DNA from: Levilactobacillus yonginensis
Lineage (GTDB): Bacteria > Bacillota > Bacilli > Lactobacillales > Lactobacillaceae
Reading direction: 5' to 3'
NCBI RefSeq assembly: GCF_003946265.1
Contig: NZ_RHNO01000017.1
Span: forward strand, 1 to 60,870
DNA: 60,870 bases
Both the position numbers and the translations under genes were made by a program. The notes below the pieces were generated by a model that worked only from the letters and a program-made list of their open reading frames with translations, had not been told where the DNA came from and did no database searches. This document shows, one piece after another, positions 9,761-18,618 of this stretch (position 1 is its first letter; each line of letters opens with the position of its first letter).

Positions 9761-11758
9761 TTACCCACGTCGCCGCAGAGTTCGGTCTGGCGTTTGCCCA
9801 ATAAACAAGGGAACTTTCTCTTCGACCACGTCGCTAAATTCCAGTCCGTACCAACGCTTAGGTGACAGCGTGATTCGCTGCAACAACAGCCGACCACCAA
9901 TCAGCAATCGATCTAACGATGGCAGATTACCTTGTACCCCCAAGTCCTGGAACTCCTGATTTAAGATAACGAATTTAAAGTTGCCAACCCGTCGCTCCGG
10001 CATACTAGAGTATCGCGGCGCCTGGTCGTCCAGCACCCCCTCCGCCAACAGGTCATTGACGATTTGGCGCAGATAGACGTTGAGCCGTTGCGGCTTCTTG
10101 AAGCCCAGGTAGAGTTGCACGTTCATCACATTGCGGGTCCCCAGCGATTCCACGGTATACGAACACTCATAGGGCGTATCCGCCTCATTCACCGTCACAA
10201 ACCAATAGACCCGCGCACGTTTAGGCTGCTGATCAAGAATGGAATAAATAACCGCCCGCTTGATAGCGTAGTCGTCCGCCACATTGCTCAGATAGACCAG
10301 ATTCGTGGCAAATGGGGGCACACTTTCATCCTGACTCAACGCCTGCAGCTGTGGCAGGAAGTCTAACAAGGACACGTCCTCCTTTTCCTCCAGGTGCGCG
10401 TCCCTGCGACGATTGCCGTAATACCAGAACACCATGACGGTCAGAATCAGCAGCGTAATAATCAGCGTGACGTACCCTCCGTGAACGAACTTAACCAGGC
10501 TGGCCAAGAGAAACAGACTTTCCAAAAGGCCAAAGCAGATGATAAACACCCGCGCCAGCCCTTTGTGATGTCGTTTGCGGAGAAAGGCGTGTAAGAGCAC
10601 CGTCGTCATCAACATGGTTACCGTGATGGCCAACCCGTAGGCCGCTTCCATATGGCTAGACGTGCGGAAGTACCAGACAATCGTCAGGGTAATCGCACAC
10701 AGCAGCCAGTTCACGGTGCCAATGTAGAGTTGGCTCTTCACGTGACCCGGAAACTTGATTCGGAGTCGCGGCAACAATTTGAGACCCATGGCTTCATGAA
10801 CGAGTGTGAAGGAGCCGGTAATCAACGCCTGCGACGCAATGATGGCCGCCAACGTAGCAATCACGATGGCAAACAACCGCCAGCGAGCGGGAACCATCGC
10901 GTAGAACGGATTGACCGACCGGGTCGCCATGAGTTGCGCCGGATGACGAATCACCCAGGCCCCTTGACCCAGATAACTCAACATCAACGTTAGGTACACG
11001 AACGGCCAGGTGCCGTAGATGTTATGTTTGCCCACCTGACCCATGTCTGAGTACAGCGCCTCGGCCCCAGTGGTCGCCAGAAAGACGCTCCCCAGGATAA
11101 AGATTCCCTGGCGGTTAATCGGACTAAATAGAAACTGGACCGCATACAGCGGCGACAATGCCCGCAACAGTGTCGGCACCGTCAGTAGATTGACTAGCCC
11201 TACGGCACCGAGAAACCCGAACCAGATGAACATCAGGGGGCCAAACGACCACCCAATCAATTCCGTCCCAAAGCGCTGAATTAAGAAGAGTCCCAGCAAG
11301 ATGCCCGTCACCACCGCCAAGACCCAGCCCTGCGTGGCACTAAAATGGAACGGCCCCAGTGTTTGCCCCTTTAGGCCTTCGATTGCCGACGTTACCGTCA
11401 CGGCCGGGGTGAGCGTCCCATCCGCTAACAGTGCCGCACCACCGATCAGTGCGGGAATGATCAGCCAACGCATGTGGTTGCGAACCAAGGCGTAAAGGGC
11501 AAAGATGCCCCCCTCATGCCGGTTATCGGCCCGCATAGCCAATAAGATATATTTAATCGTCGTAATCAGCATCAACGTCCAGAAAATCAACGAAATACTC
11601 CCCAACATCACCGGGGTGCTGGCCGTCATTTCTTGGTGACCAGCCGCACCGATAATGGCGTTCATCACGTACAATGGTGACGTCCCAATGTCCCCGTACA
11701 CAATGCCCAGGGTCATCAACATCCCCAGAGCAGACAACCGCTGTGTCGTGGATTTCAT
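9761..11758 (-). CDS. kup: Kup-type potassium transporter
   Basis: A 665-residue KUP/HAK/KT family K+ uptake system, thought to be K+/H+ symport. The N-terminal block [20 protein letters not shown] is the family signature. Twelve membrane segments lie between about 10 and 450, followed by a cytoplasmic tail of about 200 residues. The motif [12 protein letters not shown] and the segment near [17 protein letters not shown] are also characteristic. AGGGGGCG precedes the ATG. The gene is flanked on its 3' side by a type II repeat. No own terminator was seen before the repeat, so the repeat may act as the transcript end. Confidence 0.95.
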   Translation of the reverse strand: MKSTTQRLSALGMLMTLGIVYGDIGTSPLYVMNAIIGAAGHQEMTASTPVMLGSISLIFWTLMLITTIKYILLAMRADNRHEGGIFALYALVRNHMRWLIIPALIGGAALLADGTLTPAVTVTSAIEGLKGQTLGPFHFSATQGWVLAVVTGILLGLFLIQRFGTELIGWSFGPLMFIWFGFLGAVGLVNLLTVPTLLRALSPLYAVQFLFSPINRQGIFILGSVFLATTGAEALYSDMGQVGKHNIYGTWPFVYLTLMLSYLGQGAWVIRHPAQLMATRSVNPFYAMVPARWRLFAIVIATLAAIIASQALITGSFTLVHEAMGLKLLPRLRIKFPGHVKSQLYIGTVNWLLCAITLTIVWYFRTSSHMEAAYGLAITVTMLMTTVLLHAFLRKRHHKGLARVFIICFGLLESLFLLASLVKFVHGGYVTLIITLLILTVMVFWYYGNRRRDAHLEEKEDVSLLDFLPQLQALSQDESVPPFATNLVYLSNVADDYAIKRAVIYSILDQQPKRARVYWFVTVNEADTPYECSYTVESLGTRNVMNVQLYLGFKKPQRLNVYLRQIVNDLLAEGVLDDQAPRYSSMPERRVGNFKFVILNQEFQDLGVQGNLPSLDRLLIGGRLLLQRITLSPKRWYGLEFSDVVEEKVPLFIGQTPDRTLRRRG

Positions 11759-11871
11759 GAACTCGCCCCCTACTCGATTCGAGGCCCATGATAGGCTAAA
11801 TCACCAAGAACCCCAAACATTCAGTGGTAATTACGTCAGTCACTAACCGAATGTTGGGCGTCAAGATTGGG

Positions 11872-12156
11872 TCACCGTGAAATCCAGTGGTGGCGCCATT
11901 CGCTGAGACTCCAGAGCGTTACCGACCCCACCAGCCAGATGATACTCATTCCCCGAGTGAGTGTCGCCCCACTGATTTTGCCTGCCGAATGAAAAATCCG
12001 ATAAAACCCCAAACCAAAAATATTCAAGGTATACGTGTTCATGTGTTCAGTGTGTACGTAAGCGTAAGCCCCAGAGATACTCATCGACAATAAGACCGTG
12101 ATGATCAAGAAACTAGCTAGTCCTTCAATACTTAATCGAATCAACCGATGTTTCAT
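11872..12156 (-). CDS. Small two-helix membrane protein, unknown function
   Basis: A 94-residue protein with two hydrophobic stretches, about residues 10-35 (GLASFLIITVLLSMSISGAYAY) and 58-80 (a weaker one ending LVGSVTLWSL). It ends in a basic WRHHWISR tail. The start at 12156 is chosen because GGGGGAGGA lies 6 bases upstream; an upstream extension of the frame is not supported. I do not recognise a family. It lies upstream of kup on the same strand with a 113-base gap and could be cotranscribed with it. Confidence 0.6.
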   Translation of the reverse strand: MKHRLIRLSIEGLASFLIITVLLSMSISGAYAYVHTEHMNTYTLNIFGLGFYRIFHSAGKISGATLTRGMSIIWLVGSVTLWSLSEWRHHWISR

Positions 12157-12248
12157 GAGTCGTCCTCCCCCTCGATTAAGGGCTAGACTACCCGCCATTT
12201 TCACCGATTGCGAGTACCATGTAATGTTGTCGTTAATCGCTTAACAAA

Positions 12249-12294
12249 CAAAAAAAGAACCGCTCCCCATTCCTACGAATGGGCGAGCGGTTCT
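12249..12294 (-). terminator. Strong terminator of an orphan unit
   Basis: On the minus strand AGAACCGCTC and GAGCGGTTCT flank CCATTC/GAATGG around a four-base loop with one bulge, followed by seven T. No protein gene ends here, and the nearest upstream stop on this strand is the beta-lactamase-like gene 470 bases away. Confidence 0.92.
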
Positions 12295-12363
12295 GAAAGC
12301 TAAGAAACTCCGGCTTGCTAAACAATCTCTCTGAATCCTTTATTAGCATCTCTTAAACTCTAA
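12250..12363 (-). ncRNA. Candidate orphan small RNA
   Basis: The minus-strand promoter at 12370-12398 predicts a transcript starting near 12363 and ending in the T run of the terminator at 12249-12294, about 110 nucleotides. The only ATG frame in it (start near 12344) has no spaced ribosome binding site and runs through the terminator, so a non-coding RNA is the best reading. It does not match 6S, SRP, tmRNA or RNase P RNA as far as I can tell. Confidence 0.6.
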
Positions 12364-12369
12364 TAAACA

Positions 12370-12398
12370 ACTATACAGGAAAAATTGGGGTTCGTCAA
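12370..12398 (-). promoter_or_regulatory. Near-consensus promoter of the small RNA
   Basis: TTGACG, exactly 17 bases, then TATAGT on the minus strand. It is one of the best promoter matches in the window and no coding gene follows within the transcript. Confidence 0.8.
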
Positions 12399-12428
12399 GG
12401 GTTATTTGGATTTTTTTATATTGGCGCA

Positions 12429-12604
12429 CTCCGGCGGCCAGGGACGGAGCCTGCTGTGGGGACGCTTCAGCCACAAACCGGGCTTCTCGCTCGCTTTGAA
12501 GCCACGAAAAAACCGTATCTTCAAAGACGCCCACGGCCTAAGCTAGCCTAAATCGCTAGCTAACGCCGTCTTCACTGCTGGCCCCGCCCCTGGCCGCCTC
12601 CGCC
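12429..12604. repeat. Type II intergenic repeat, inverted
   Basis: Ends GGCGGCCAGGGACGGAGCC and GGCCCCGCCCCTGGCCGCC are near-perfect inverted complements. The interior is the reverse of the copies at 9579 and 19606, for example CGGGCTTCTCGCTCGCTTT. It lies upstream of the small-RNA promoter and downstream of the beta-lactamase-like gene. Confidence 0.78.
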
Positions 12605-12763
12605 TTACACTGATTATTGCCAAAAGAAACTGATAGTCTGGCAGAACTGTCAACTGTCCGAAGACTCTATATCGTTTTACCATCTGACCAATAAGTATTC
12701 AACACTTACGATCTTAAACTTATGTACTCACGCCCCCACGCCAACATTGTTTACGAACCAAAC

Positions 12764-13582
12764 TCATCCCCGGTGTCCGTTCAAGTAGGCTACCACATCG
12801 CGTCCCAGCCGGTTCATCCCCCGGTACTGTTGCGCCTGATTTCCCTGCTGAGCCATCACCACAATGGTATAGACGCCGTGCTTGGTCCGAAAAAGACTGG
12901 CATCATTCTGAACACCCTTAGCCGGATATTCACCAGTCTTGTTGAAGACCGTTGCGTGTTTGACTAGCTTAGGAAGCTTGGAATGATTGCGACAGTGCCG
13001 TAACAGCGTCAACATCCGGTCGTCGTACGTCTTACCTAGTAATTGATGCCGATAGGTCTTACTGAGAAATTGGGTCAAATCGGCCACCGACGTGTAGTTA
13101 TCATGCCCCTTGGCTAAGGCCCGCGTATCCATCATGTAGCGTCGCAGATGGGAATGCGTAAAGCCATACTTTTTCATCGTTTGATTGACCCGCTTGAACC
13201 CACCCAACTTGTGAATCAATCGGTTGGTCGCCGCATTATCTGAATTGTGAATCATCCGCTTTAGGTCAGTCTTGGTGGCCGCCGTCAGCGTCAACTTATG
13301 CTGCTGCACGCGCTTAAAAACTGTGAGCATGACGAACACCTTAATGGTACTGGCTGAACGTTGGCCACGAACCCGCTGATTACCCGTGGTCACTGCCAAG
13401 GGATGCTTGCCTAACCGCGTGACCTTAACCGACCAGCGTCCGTGAGCGGCCCGCATATCCCGTTTAATCATTTTTTGAATGGTGGCTGGCTGAGCAGTCT
13501 TCTCCTTAGCCTGAACCCCAATTGCCGGCCATAACAAACTAGCTAATAAGAAAACTAGTAACCCTAACTTTAATCGTCTCAT
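12764..13582 (-). CDS. Class A beta-lactamase-fold serine hydrolase
   Basis: A 272-residue secreted or membrane-anchored protein. A signal-type hydrophobic stretch at about 4-24 ends near VQA. The penicillin-recognising fold motifs are all present: SxxK as STIK (Ser78, Lys81), SDN at 114-116 and KTG at 215-217. The usual class A catalytic Glu in an ExxLN motif is not apparent, so true beta-lactam hydrolysis is doubtful. A cell-wall-related hydrolase of the lactobacillus beta-lactamase-like group is more likely. AAGGAG precedes the ATG by 7 bases. It is a single gene, with no terminator directly after the stop. Confidence 0.85.
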   Translation of the reverse strand: MRRLKLGLLVFLLASLLWPAIGVQAKEKTAQPATIQKMIKRDMRAAHGRWSVKVTRLGKHPLAVTTGNQRVRGQRSASTIKVFVMLTVFKRVQQHKLTLTAATKTDLKRMIHNSDNAATNRLIHKLGGFKRVNQTMKKYGFTHSHLRRYMMDTRALAKGHDNYTSVADLTQFLSKTYRHQLLGKTYDDRMLTLLRHCRNHSKLPKLVKHATVFNKTGEYPAKGVQNDASLFRTKHGVYTIVVMAQQGNQAQQYRGMNRLGRDVVAYLNGHRG

Positions 13583-13792
13583 TTATTTACTCCTTACAAT
13601 GGTGTCGGTGTACGAGCCCTTTGCTCATTTGGTCAAGGGCTAAATATTCGCCGAGCTGTATACATTTCCAATAAGCTAGTTGTAATGATTTAATTATAGG
13701 TGAAAAATAAATTAGCTGCAATATCGTTTCAGTGGTAGCCTAATTGCAGAAAGATTAATCCGACGCACTTTCTATTTATGTGAGACCACATC

Positions 13793-13821
13793 TTGATAGC
13801 CAACTACATCAAGCGTATACT
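13793..13821 (+). promoter_or_regulatory. Promoter of the small membrane-protein gene
   Basis: TTGATA, 17 bases, TATACT. The predicted transcript start near 13828 lies inside the longer open frame beginning at 13780, which argues that translation starts downstream, at 13918. Confidence 0.75.
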
Positions 13822-13917
13822 TTAAACGTTATTAAATTTTATCATCGAATTCTAATGGTCAAACAACGGGGAAGGTTCGCTCGACCATTCAGCAATTCCA
13901 GGGAAGAAGTTGGGAAA

Positions 13918-14190
13918 ATGACTCGAATACTACACCCAAGCTTAAAAGAGTTAATGCGCATTGGATTCATTGATTTTTACATTTTATTAGCCGTGGGCGT
14001 CTGCTTAGTGATTCCAGTTCCAGACCGGATTATGCCAATAATCTCCAGACTGGCAGCCGGTATCTTTACCATATCTGCCTTACTGACGATTTGTGGGATG
14101 ACGTTGAATCGCCTCTATCGTGAGGCCGAAACCTATTCGATTTTGGTCCTGCAACTGGCTTTTATTTTCCTGTTTATGGGACTACAATAA
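13918..14190 (+). CDS. Small hydrophobic membrane protein, unknown function
   Basis: A 90-residue protein with three hydrophobic segments: near 18-32 (FYILLAVGVCLVIPVP), near 41-60 (AAGIFTISALLTICGM) and the C-terminal 16 residues (SILVLQLAFIFLFMGL). The start is chosen from the promoter position at 13793-13821 and a weak GGGAA just upstream, and remains uncertain. No family is recognised. The 90-base leader contains TGGTC and GACCA as a possible hairpin. A bidirectional terminator follows. Confidence 0.55.
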   Translation: MTRILHPSLKELMRIGFIDFYILLAVGVCLVIPVPDRIMPIISRLAAGIFTISALLTICGMTLNRLYREAETYSILVLQLAFIFLFMGLQ

Positions 14191-14229
14191 CTACCATCTG
14201 CTTGAGGAATTCTATTAAAGACAATCAAT

Positions 14230-14278
14230 AAAAAAATGGACTAAGAAATTGTTTTCAGAATTTCTTAGTCCATTTTTT
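14230..14278. terminator. Bidirectional terminator
   Basis: ATGGACTAAGAAATT and AATTTCTTAGTCCAT form a perfect 15-bp stem, flanked by A and T runs. It serves the plus-strand small gene and the minus-strand secreted-protein gene that converge on it. Confidence 0.95.
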
Positions 14279-14344
14279 GTCAGGTTGCTAACAACTGTTG
14301 CCAAAATCGTTTAGACAAAGCCGTCACTGACAATACTTGTTCAC

Positions 14345-15280
14345 TTAATCCGCAACTAATTTCGCATACTTAGCGGGATAGCGGAACATCGCAAACATGG
14401 CCGTTCGTCCATCGGTCCCCTTCGCCATTGCCACGCCAATTTTTGCTTGAACAAAAAAGTTCTTGCGCGTTAGTCCCTGTTGACCATAAAAATCAGATGA
14501 TGGATCAAAATAAGTATGTAAAGTGTCATTCGCGTTCATCTTGTTTAACATAAGGAAGCTTGAATCGGCCTTTTTAGCTCCATAACCTGCTCCGTCAATT
14601 CCGTAACTCTTCAGCAGATTAAACATGTACTTTTCGCTGGCCGTATTAAGATTGTCAGCGGTCACATCCCCAAGGACCACATCATTGTCATTTACCGCCG
14701 CAGAATTATCTGGGTACGCCTCTGCTTGCGTTAAGAAATGAACATGACTGGTAAGGATTTTGTTCAAAATCGACTTAGCCATCTGCATCGTTTGGGGGTC
14801 TGGCTTTGCGCCACCGCCCATGTTGAGAATCGCTGTCTTAGCGAGTGCATCATAGTCGGCGGTCTTGCCTGTCGCAGGAATTGTTGCGTTAGTGGTTACG
14901 TTCTTTGTCGCATTTAACTTTTTTAAATACCCTCGCCAGATCCAACCCTGTAAGGTGCCGTCCGCACTTTTAATGTGATAGTAGATAGTTGAATGGCCTT
15001 GGTACTTTTTATAAAGTTTCTCGTGAGCGTCCGTGTACCACGTCACGGTTGGCGTGACATCATTATTACTGTAACGAACCCCCAAATGCTTAGAATACCG
15101 CGCACCCTGTGTTGCGGTGTAAGCATGTTGTTTCATACTCTTGCGCCAAACCAGACGGACCGAGTTAGATCTAGCCGCCGAATATTGACTATTGGCGGAT
15201 GCCGAAACACTCATGGCTCCTAGCATTCCTGCACTAACACCGACGACAATTATTCCTTGAATCCATTTTAAATTTCTCAT
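14345..15280 (-). CDS. Secreted protein with wall-binding-like module
   Basis: A 311-residue exported protein: signal peptide at about 1-29 (VSAGMLGAMSVSASA) with cleavage after ASA. It is followed by a module of about 100 residues (SVRLVWRKSMK to GWIWRGYL) shared almost word for word with the protein at 28568-29353. That module is common in surface proteins of lactobacilli and resembles SH3/GW-type wall binding. The last 180 residues are different and I cannot place them. They carry no LPxTG signal. AGGAGG lies 8 bases before the ATG. It is monocistronic. Confidence 0.75.
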   Translation of the reverse strand: MRNLKWIQGIIVVGVSAGMLGAMSVSASANSQYSAARSNSVRLVWRKSMKQHAYTATQGARYSKHLGVRYSNNDVTPTVTWYTDAHEKLYKKYQGHSTIYYHIKSADGTLQGWIWRGYLKKLNATKNVTTNATIPATGKTADYDALAKTAILNMGGGAKPDPQTMQMAKSILNKILTSHVHFLTQAEAYPDNSAAVNDNDVVLGDVTADNLNTASEKYMFNLLKSYGIDGAGYGAKKADSSFLMLNKMNANDTLHTYFDPSSDFYGQQGLTRKNFFVQAKIGVAMAKGTDGRTAMFAMFRYPAKYAKLVAD

Positions 15281-15511
15281 ATCCCCATCCTCCTATTAAT
15301 GTAAGCTTATCACTACATGGGAGTCCTTACTATATTGCGGGATGATTCAACCGGGACAATTTGCTAATGAATCATCTCTAAGTCTGATTTCCCCGAAAAA
15401 AGCACTCACCCGTAAAGGCAAGCGTTCACTTCAGTGTAACCCGAAAAAGTCGACTTATTTACGGCAAGACTGACTAACCAATCACATAAGATTTTAGGCT
15501 TTACTTCCAAT
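15281..15511. other. Gap between two secreted/membrane genes
   Basis: About 230 bases without a gene. At about 15395-15430 the minus strand can form CGCTTGCC/GGTGAGTG with one bulge followed by CTTTTTTC, a moderate terminator for the gene at 15512-15856. No clear promoter for the 14345 gene was found. Confidence 0.4.
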
Positions 15512-15856
15512 CTATGGCCCCAATGCATATGAAGGCGCCGCAATATATTTATCATAAAAGGAAGGCTTAGAAATCTTATTCACCACTAACACATCAACGT
15601 TCGCACTTTCTGTAGAAAAGGGAACATTAATTTGATAATATAGCTGCTTTTTACGCCCACTGTAGTACTTATGTTCCGAGTTAGGAAGCTTACTTGGTCC
15701 GGACAAAATGGCCGCAATCGGGTGCCCATTTTCTAAAATAGACAATCGAACCGCATTCGTTGGCGTATACGGTACAAAGAGAACCGGCACCAACACCACG
15801 ACGACAATTAGAATGATAACAAGTCGTTTAAAAATCTTTTTTCTACGCTTATTCAA
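15512..15856 (-). CDS. Membrane-anchored protein, unknown function
   Basis: A 114-residue protein with a basic N-terminus (KRRKKIFKR), one long hydrophobic segment at about 11-28 and an extracellular part of 80 residues ending in YALGP. It lacks a lipobox cysteine, so a signal anchor is likely. The start is a TTG, supported by GGTGAG 6 bases upstream; no ATG is available. No family is recognised. It sits among other exported-protein genes and shares no obvious module with them. Confidence 0.55.
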   Translation of the reverse strand: MNKRRKKIFKRLVIILIVVVVLVPVLFVPYTPTNAVRLSILENGHPIAAILSGPSKLPNSEHKYYSGRKKQLYYQINVPFSTESANVDVLVVNKISKPSFYDKYIAAPSYALGP

Positions 15857-16126
15857 TGATTTCTCACCACTTTCCCCGTCGTTAATATGAAAATAAAAAA
15901 GTTAAAAATTCAATTATTTTAAATATTCCTAATGAAAGAGACCTTCGTCTTGATGCAAGAACAGCTTTTAGAAGTTTGTAACTTGGACCTTGTTGAGAAG
16001 GCACGTTAATCACAAAAATAAGCCCATAGTGGCTAGGCTCCTCGCTCCACCAACTTTAACCTTTTCATTTTCTCTAGTCAATAGTAGCTGACACCAGTTC
16101 GAGGTCGAAGTCCGTAAGTTTTCTAT
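15857..16126. other. AT-rich gap with a 25-codon open frame
   Basis: On the plus strand 15932-16009 reads MKETFVLMQEQLLEVCNL and on to a TAA, protein-like in composition but without a ribosome binding site and with a stop five codons upstream. It may be a remnant of a lost gene. Nothing else is recognised in this stretch. Confidence 0.3.
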
Positions 16127-16182
16127 AATTAAAAATTGGCCATAGAAATTAAAAAAACAATTTCTATGACCAATTTTTAATT
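16127..16182. terminator. Bidirectional terminator
   Basis: AATTAAAAATTGGCCATAGAA pairs with the inverted copy ending at 16182 with a single mismatch. It ends the two-gene unit 16734-16235 on the minus strand. Confidence 0.85.
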
Positions 16183-16234
16183 ACTATCGACTTCTGCCAA
16201 AATCAGCAATGCAAAAGCCGGCGTTAACCAGGTC

Positions 16235-16702
16235 TTACTTCACGTTCTTCCAAGAATGGTAGTAAGTACCACCATTCCCACTAATCATCACGCGAACCTT
16301 CTTACCTTTAACTCGTTTCGTCGATAAGTAGTTAAAGTCGGCGTCATCCTGATTGGCCGCGTAGAATCCAAACATGTTCCGCGTCTTCTTGTAGAACTTC
16401 AGCTTATCGTGCCGCACAAACAAGTGGCCATTTTTCAGATGCCGTGTCTTCTTCCAGGCCCCGGCGCGCTTATCCTTCTCGTACCAGGTGACCGAATGCT
16501 TCTTAACAATCAGCTTTCTGTAATGGATATACGGCAGCTTCCCATACCAAGTCCCTCGCGCCTTAACTGGCGTCGACCGCGAGTACGGTCCCGGAATGTT
16601 GGTCTTCTCAGCACTAGCAGTTGACGTCACGGCTAATGCCAATCCCAGACCCACAAATAACGCTGCGACACCGACCATTAAGTGACTAATCTTTTTCATC
16701 AT
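16235..16702 (-). CDS. Small secreted protein, paralogue of 16734-17195
   Basis: A 155-residue exported protein with a signal peptide at about 1-31 (GLALAVTSTASA, cleaved before EKT). The mature part of about 124 residues is very basic and aromatic. It shares with its upstream neighbour the blocks TPVKARGTWY, KHSVTW, MFGFYAA, VKGKK and a terminal YHSWKNVK. The family is a small lactobacillus-type secreted group I cannot assign to a function. GGAGAG is 9 bases before the first of two ATGs. It lies 31 bases after the paralogue and is probably cotranscribed with it. Confidence 0.7.
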   Translation of the reverse strand: MMKKISHLMVGVAALFVGLGLALAVTSTASAEKTNIPGPYSRSTPVKARGTWYGKLPYIHYRKLIVKKHSVTWYEKDKRAGAWKKTRHLKNGHLFVRHDKLKFYKKTRNMFGFYAANQDDADFNYLSTKRVKGKKVRVMISGNGGTYYHSWKNVK

Positions 16703-16733
16703 CTAACTTCTCTCCATTCTTTACATATCTGTG

Positions 16734-17195
16734 CTATTTAACATTCTTCCAGGCATGGTAGTTCTCACTTCCGTTAGCATCCACCATGACGGGAATCGTC
16801 TTGCCTTTCACTTTACGAGTCACCATAAAATGAAACGCATTGCCTTTTTCCTTGGCCGCATAGAACCCAAACATATGTAACGTTGTGGGACCCTCCGTCA
16901 GGTTGAAACGATAGACATACAGATGCCTACCACTCAGCCGCCGCCACCGTTTCCAACTCGCCGACCGCTTGGCCTTGAACGACCAGGTCACGGTATGCTT
17001 CTTGACCACCGTCTTGAGGTAGTCCGCATGCTTGATGTGCGTGTACCAAGTTCCCCGCGCCTTGACCGGCGTCGTATGGGTATACGCACCCGGCAAAGTC
17101 TTAGCCGCTTTAGCCGGGGCCACCGGTGCCACTGCGAGCACCAGCCCGAGTAGTAGTGCTAATCCCCCACCAAGCTTCAATCTGTTCCAACTCAT
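16734..17195 (-). CDS. Small secreted protein, tandem paralogue
   Basis: A 153-residue exported protein. The signal peptide spans about 1-31 (LLGLVLAVAPVAPAKA) and the mature chain starts near AKTLPGAYT. It matches the next gene block by block (TPVKARGTWY, KHTVTW, MFGFYAA, VKGKT, YHAWKNVK), so the two arose by tandem duplication. The start at 17195 is chosen for its GAAGGAG site and intact signal peptide; the frame extends 30 codons further up without support. Function unknown. No anchor motif is present, so the product is likely released or bound by charge. Confidence 0.7.
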   Translation of the reverse strand: MSWNRLKLGGGLALLLGLVLAVAPVAPAKAAKTLPGAYTHTTPVKARGTWYTHIKHADYLKTVVKKHTVTWSFKAKRSASWKRWRRLSGRHLYVYRFNLTEGPTTLHMFGFYAAKEKGNAFHFMVTRKVKGKTIPVMVDANGSENYHAWKNVK

Positions 17196-17322
17196 GAATC
17201 GTCGTCTCCTTCGTAACGCTATGTATTGCTGTGTAGCTAGGCTTACTTGCTTATTATACGCAATCGTCACGACATAGTTTGACATTTAGCCTTCAAAAAT
17301 TGCAACAATTGCTTATTTTTTA

Positions 17323-17359
17323 CAAAAAAAAACACCAGTCGCGTAAACGACTGGTGTTT
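17323..17359 (-). terminator. Terminator of rplS
   Basis: AACACCAGTCG pairs with CGACTGGTGTT around a short loop and is followed by nine T on the minus strand. Confidence 0.95.
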
Positions 17360-17369
17360 CTGAATGTTA

Positions 17370-17726
17370 CTAGTTGCGACGGCGTTCTGGAATCCGCGCT
17401 GCCTTACCGTTAAGTTCACGGAGGTAGTAGAGCTTAGCACGACGTACACGACCTTGACGAATAACGTCAATTTTAGCAACACGTGGGGAGTGTAATGGGA
17501 AGATCCGTTCCACACCGACACCGTTACTGATCTTACGTACAGTGTAAGCTGCTTGGATGCCAGCACCCTTACGCTTGATTACGACACCTTCGAACAATTG
17601 GATACGTTCGCGGGTACCTTCGACGATCCGGGCGTGAACCCGAACAGTGTCTCCGGCACGGAAGTCTGGAACATCGTCCCGTAATTGTTCTTGGTTGATC
17701 TTAGCAATTAAATTGTTTTGGCGCAT
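17370..17726 (-). CDS. rplS: Ribosomal protein bL19
   Basis: A 118-residue 50S subunit protein at the subunit interface. The family blocks [27 protein letters not shown] and [12 protein letters not shown] are present, and length is normal. The ATG at 17726 ([10 protein letters not shown]) is used, with AAAGGA upstream; the frame extends further without support. It ends the rpsP-ylqC-rimM-trmD-rplS group but has its own promoter and a structured leader, so it can be expressed apart from trmD. Confidence 0.97.
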   Translation of the reverse strand: MRQNNLIAKINQEQLRDDVPDFRAGDTVRVHARIVEGTRERIQLFEGVVIKRKGAGIQAAYTVRKISNGVGVERIFPLHSPRVAKIDVIRQGRVRRAKLYYLRELNGKAARIPERRRN

Positions 17727-17807
17727 AATATATTCTATCCTTTCGCCAACATTCATTCTCAGTTTCGACAGCGGAATGTTGTTTCTGTGGCTAAACAGCC
17801 AAAAGTA
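17727..17807 (-). promoter_or_regulatory. Structured leader of rplS, likely L19 leader
   Basis: On the minus strand TGGCTGTTTAGCCA forms one hairpin. CAACATTC pairs with GAATG(AATG)TTG to form a second just before the ribosome binding site. A ribosomal protein L19 leader is a known autoregulatory element of Firmicutes, and this position and fold agree, but I could not run a covariance search. Confidence 0.5.
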
Positions 17808-17836
17808 AGTGTACCATATCCGAAAATGCCTGTAAA
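17808..17836 (-). promoter_or_regulatory. Promoter of rplS
   Basis: TTTACA, 17 bases, TACACT on the minus strand, in the gap between trmD and rplS. Confidence 0.7.
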
Positions 17837-17838
17837 GG

Positions 17839-18618
17839 TTATTTTCTTGACTCCTTCTCAGCAGCCTGCCGTTCTTCCTCTTCGATCCGAACGTCCGCCA
17901 GCAAATGCTTCTGCTGCGTCGTGAGTCGCCGGTGGTCGATCAAATCGGGCCGACGTTGATACGTCCGCCGTAGGGCTTCCTTATCGCGCCATTCGTCGAT
18001 CTTACCGTGATTTCCACTGATCAACACATCGGGAACCTTCATGCCCCGGAAGTCCGCTGGCCGCGTGTATTGCGGGTATTCCAGCAGGCCCGAAGAGAAA
18101 GAATCACCAGGTGCTGATTCAGAATTGCCTAGCACGCCGGGCAGTAACCGTACTGTGGCGTCAATCATGACCATGGAAGCCAGTTCGCCTCCGGTCAACA
18201 CGAAGTCTCCTAAGGACACCTCATCCGTCACCAGGGTCCGAATCCGTTCGTCATAGCCCTCGTAGTGGCCACACAGGAAGGTTAAATGTTCCTCGTGGGC
18301 AAACTCTTCGGCCACGTGTTGATTAAACGTCACGCCGGCTGGATCCAACAGAATGACCCGGCCTTTAGGCAGACCCTCAGCCGCTGCCTGTTCCTCGGTC
18401 GCCTTTAAGGCGTCAAAGATGGGTTGCGGTTGAAGTAGCATGCCCGCGCCCCCACCGAATGGGTAATCGTCCACGTTACCGTGCTTGTTCGTCGAGTAAT
18501 CCCGGAAGTTGGTAACGGGCATGGTCAAATGACCATTTTCAATAGCTTTTCCCACGATGGAATCGTGCATAGGACCAGAAAACATATCTGGAAATAGGCT
18601 TAACACATCGATCCGCAT
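17839..18618 (-). CDS. trmD: tRNA (guanine-N1)-methyltransferase
   Basis: A 259-residue SPOUT-class enzyme that makes m1G37 in tRNAs from SAM. Typical blocks are [13 protein letters not shown] at the start, [26 protein letters not shown], and [13 protein letters not shown] in the trefoil knot region. Length is slightly above average because of a charged C-terminal tail. The start overlaps the rimM stop as TAATG, indicating translational coupling. Confidence 0.97.
   Translation of the reverse strand: MRIDVLSLFPDMFSGPMHDSIVGKAIENGHLTMPVTNFRDYSTNKHGNVDDYPFGGGAGMLLQPQPIFDALKATEEQAAAEGLPKGRVILLDPAGVTFNQHVAEEFAHEEHLTFLCGHYEGYDERIRTLVTDEVSLGDFVLTGGELASMVMIDATVRLLPGVLGNSESAPGDSFSSGLLEYPQYTRPADFRGMKVPDVLISGNHGKIDEWRDKEALRRTYQRRPDLIDHRRLTTQQKHLLADVRIEEEERQAAEKESRK

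Noticed and set aside
12344-12363. Small ORF in the orphan RNA (ATG at about 12344)
   Set aside because: The AAGAG before it touches the ATG without spacing, and the frame runs through the terminator stem.
13780-13917. N-terminal extension of the small membrane protein from an ATG at 13780
   Set aside because: A good promoter lies at 13793-13821 inside that extension, so the transcript starts after it.
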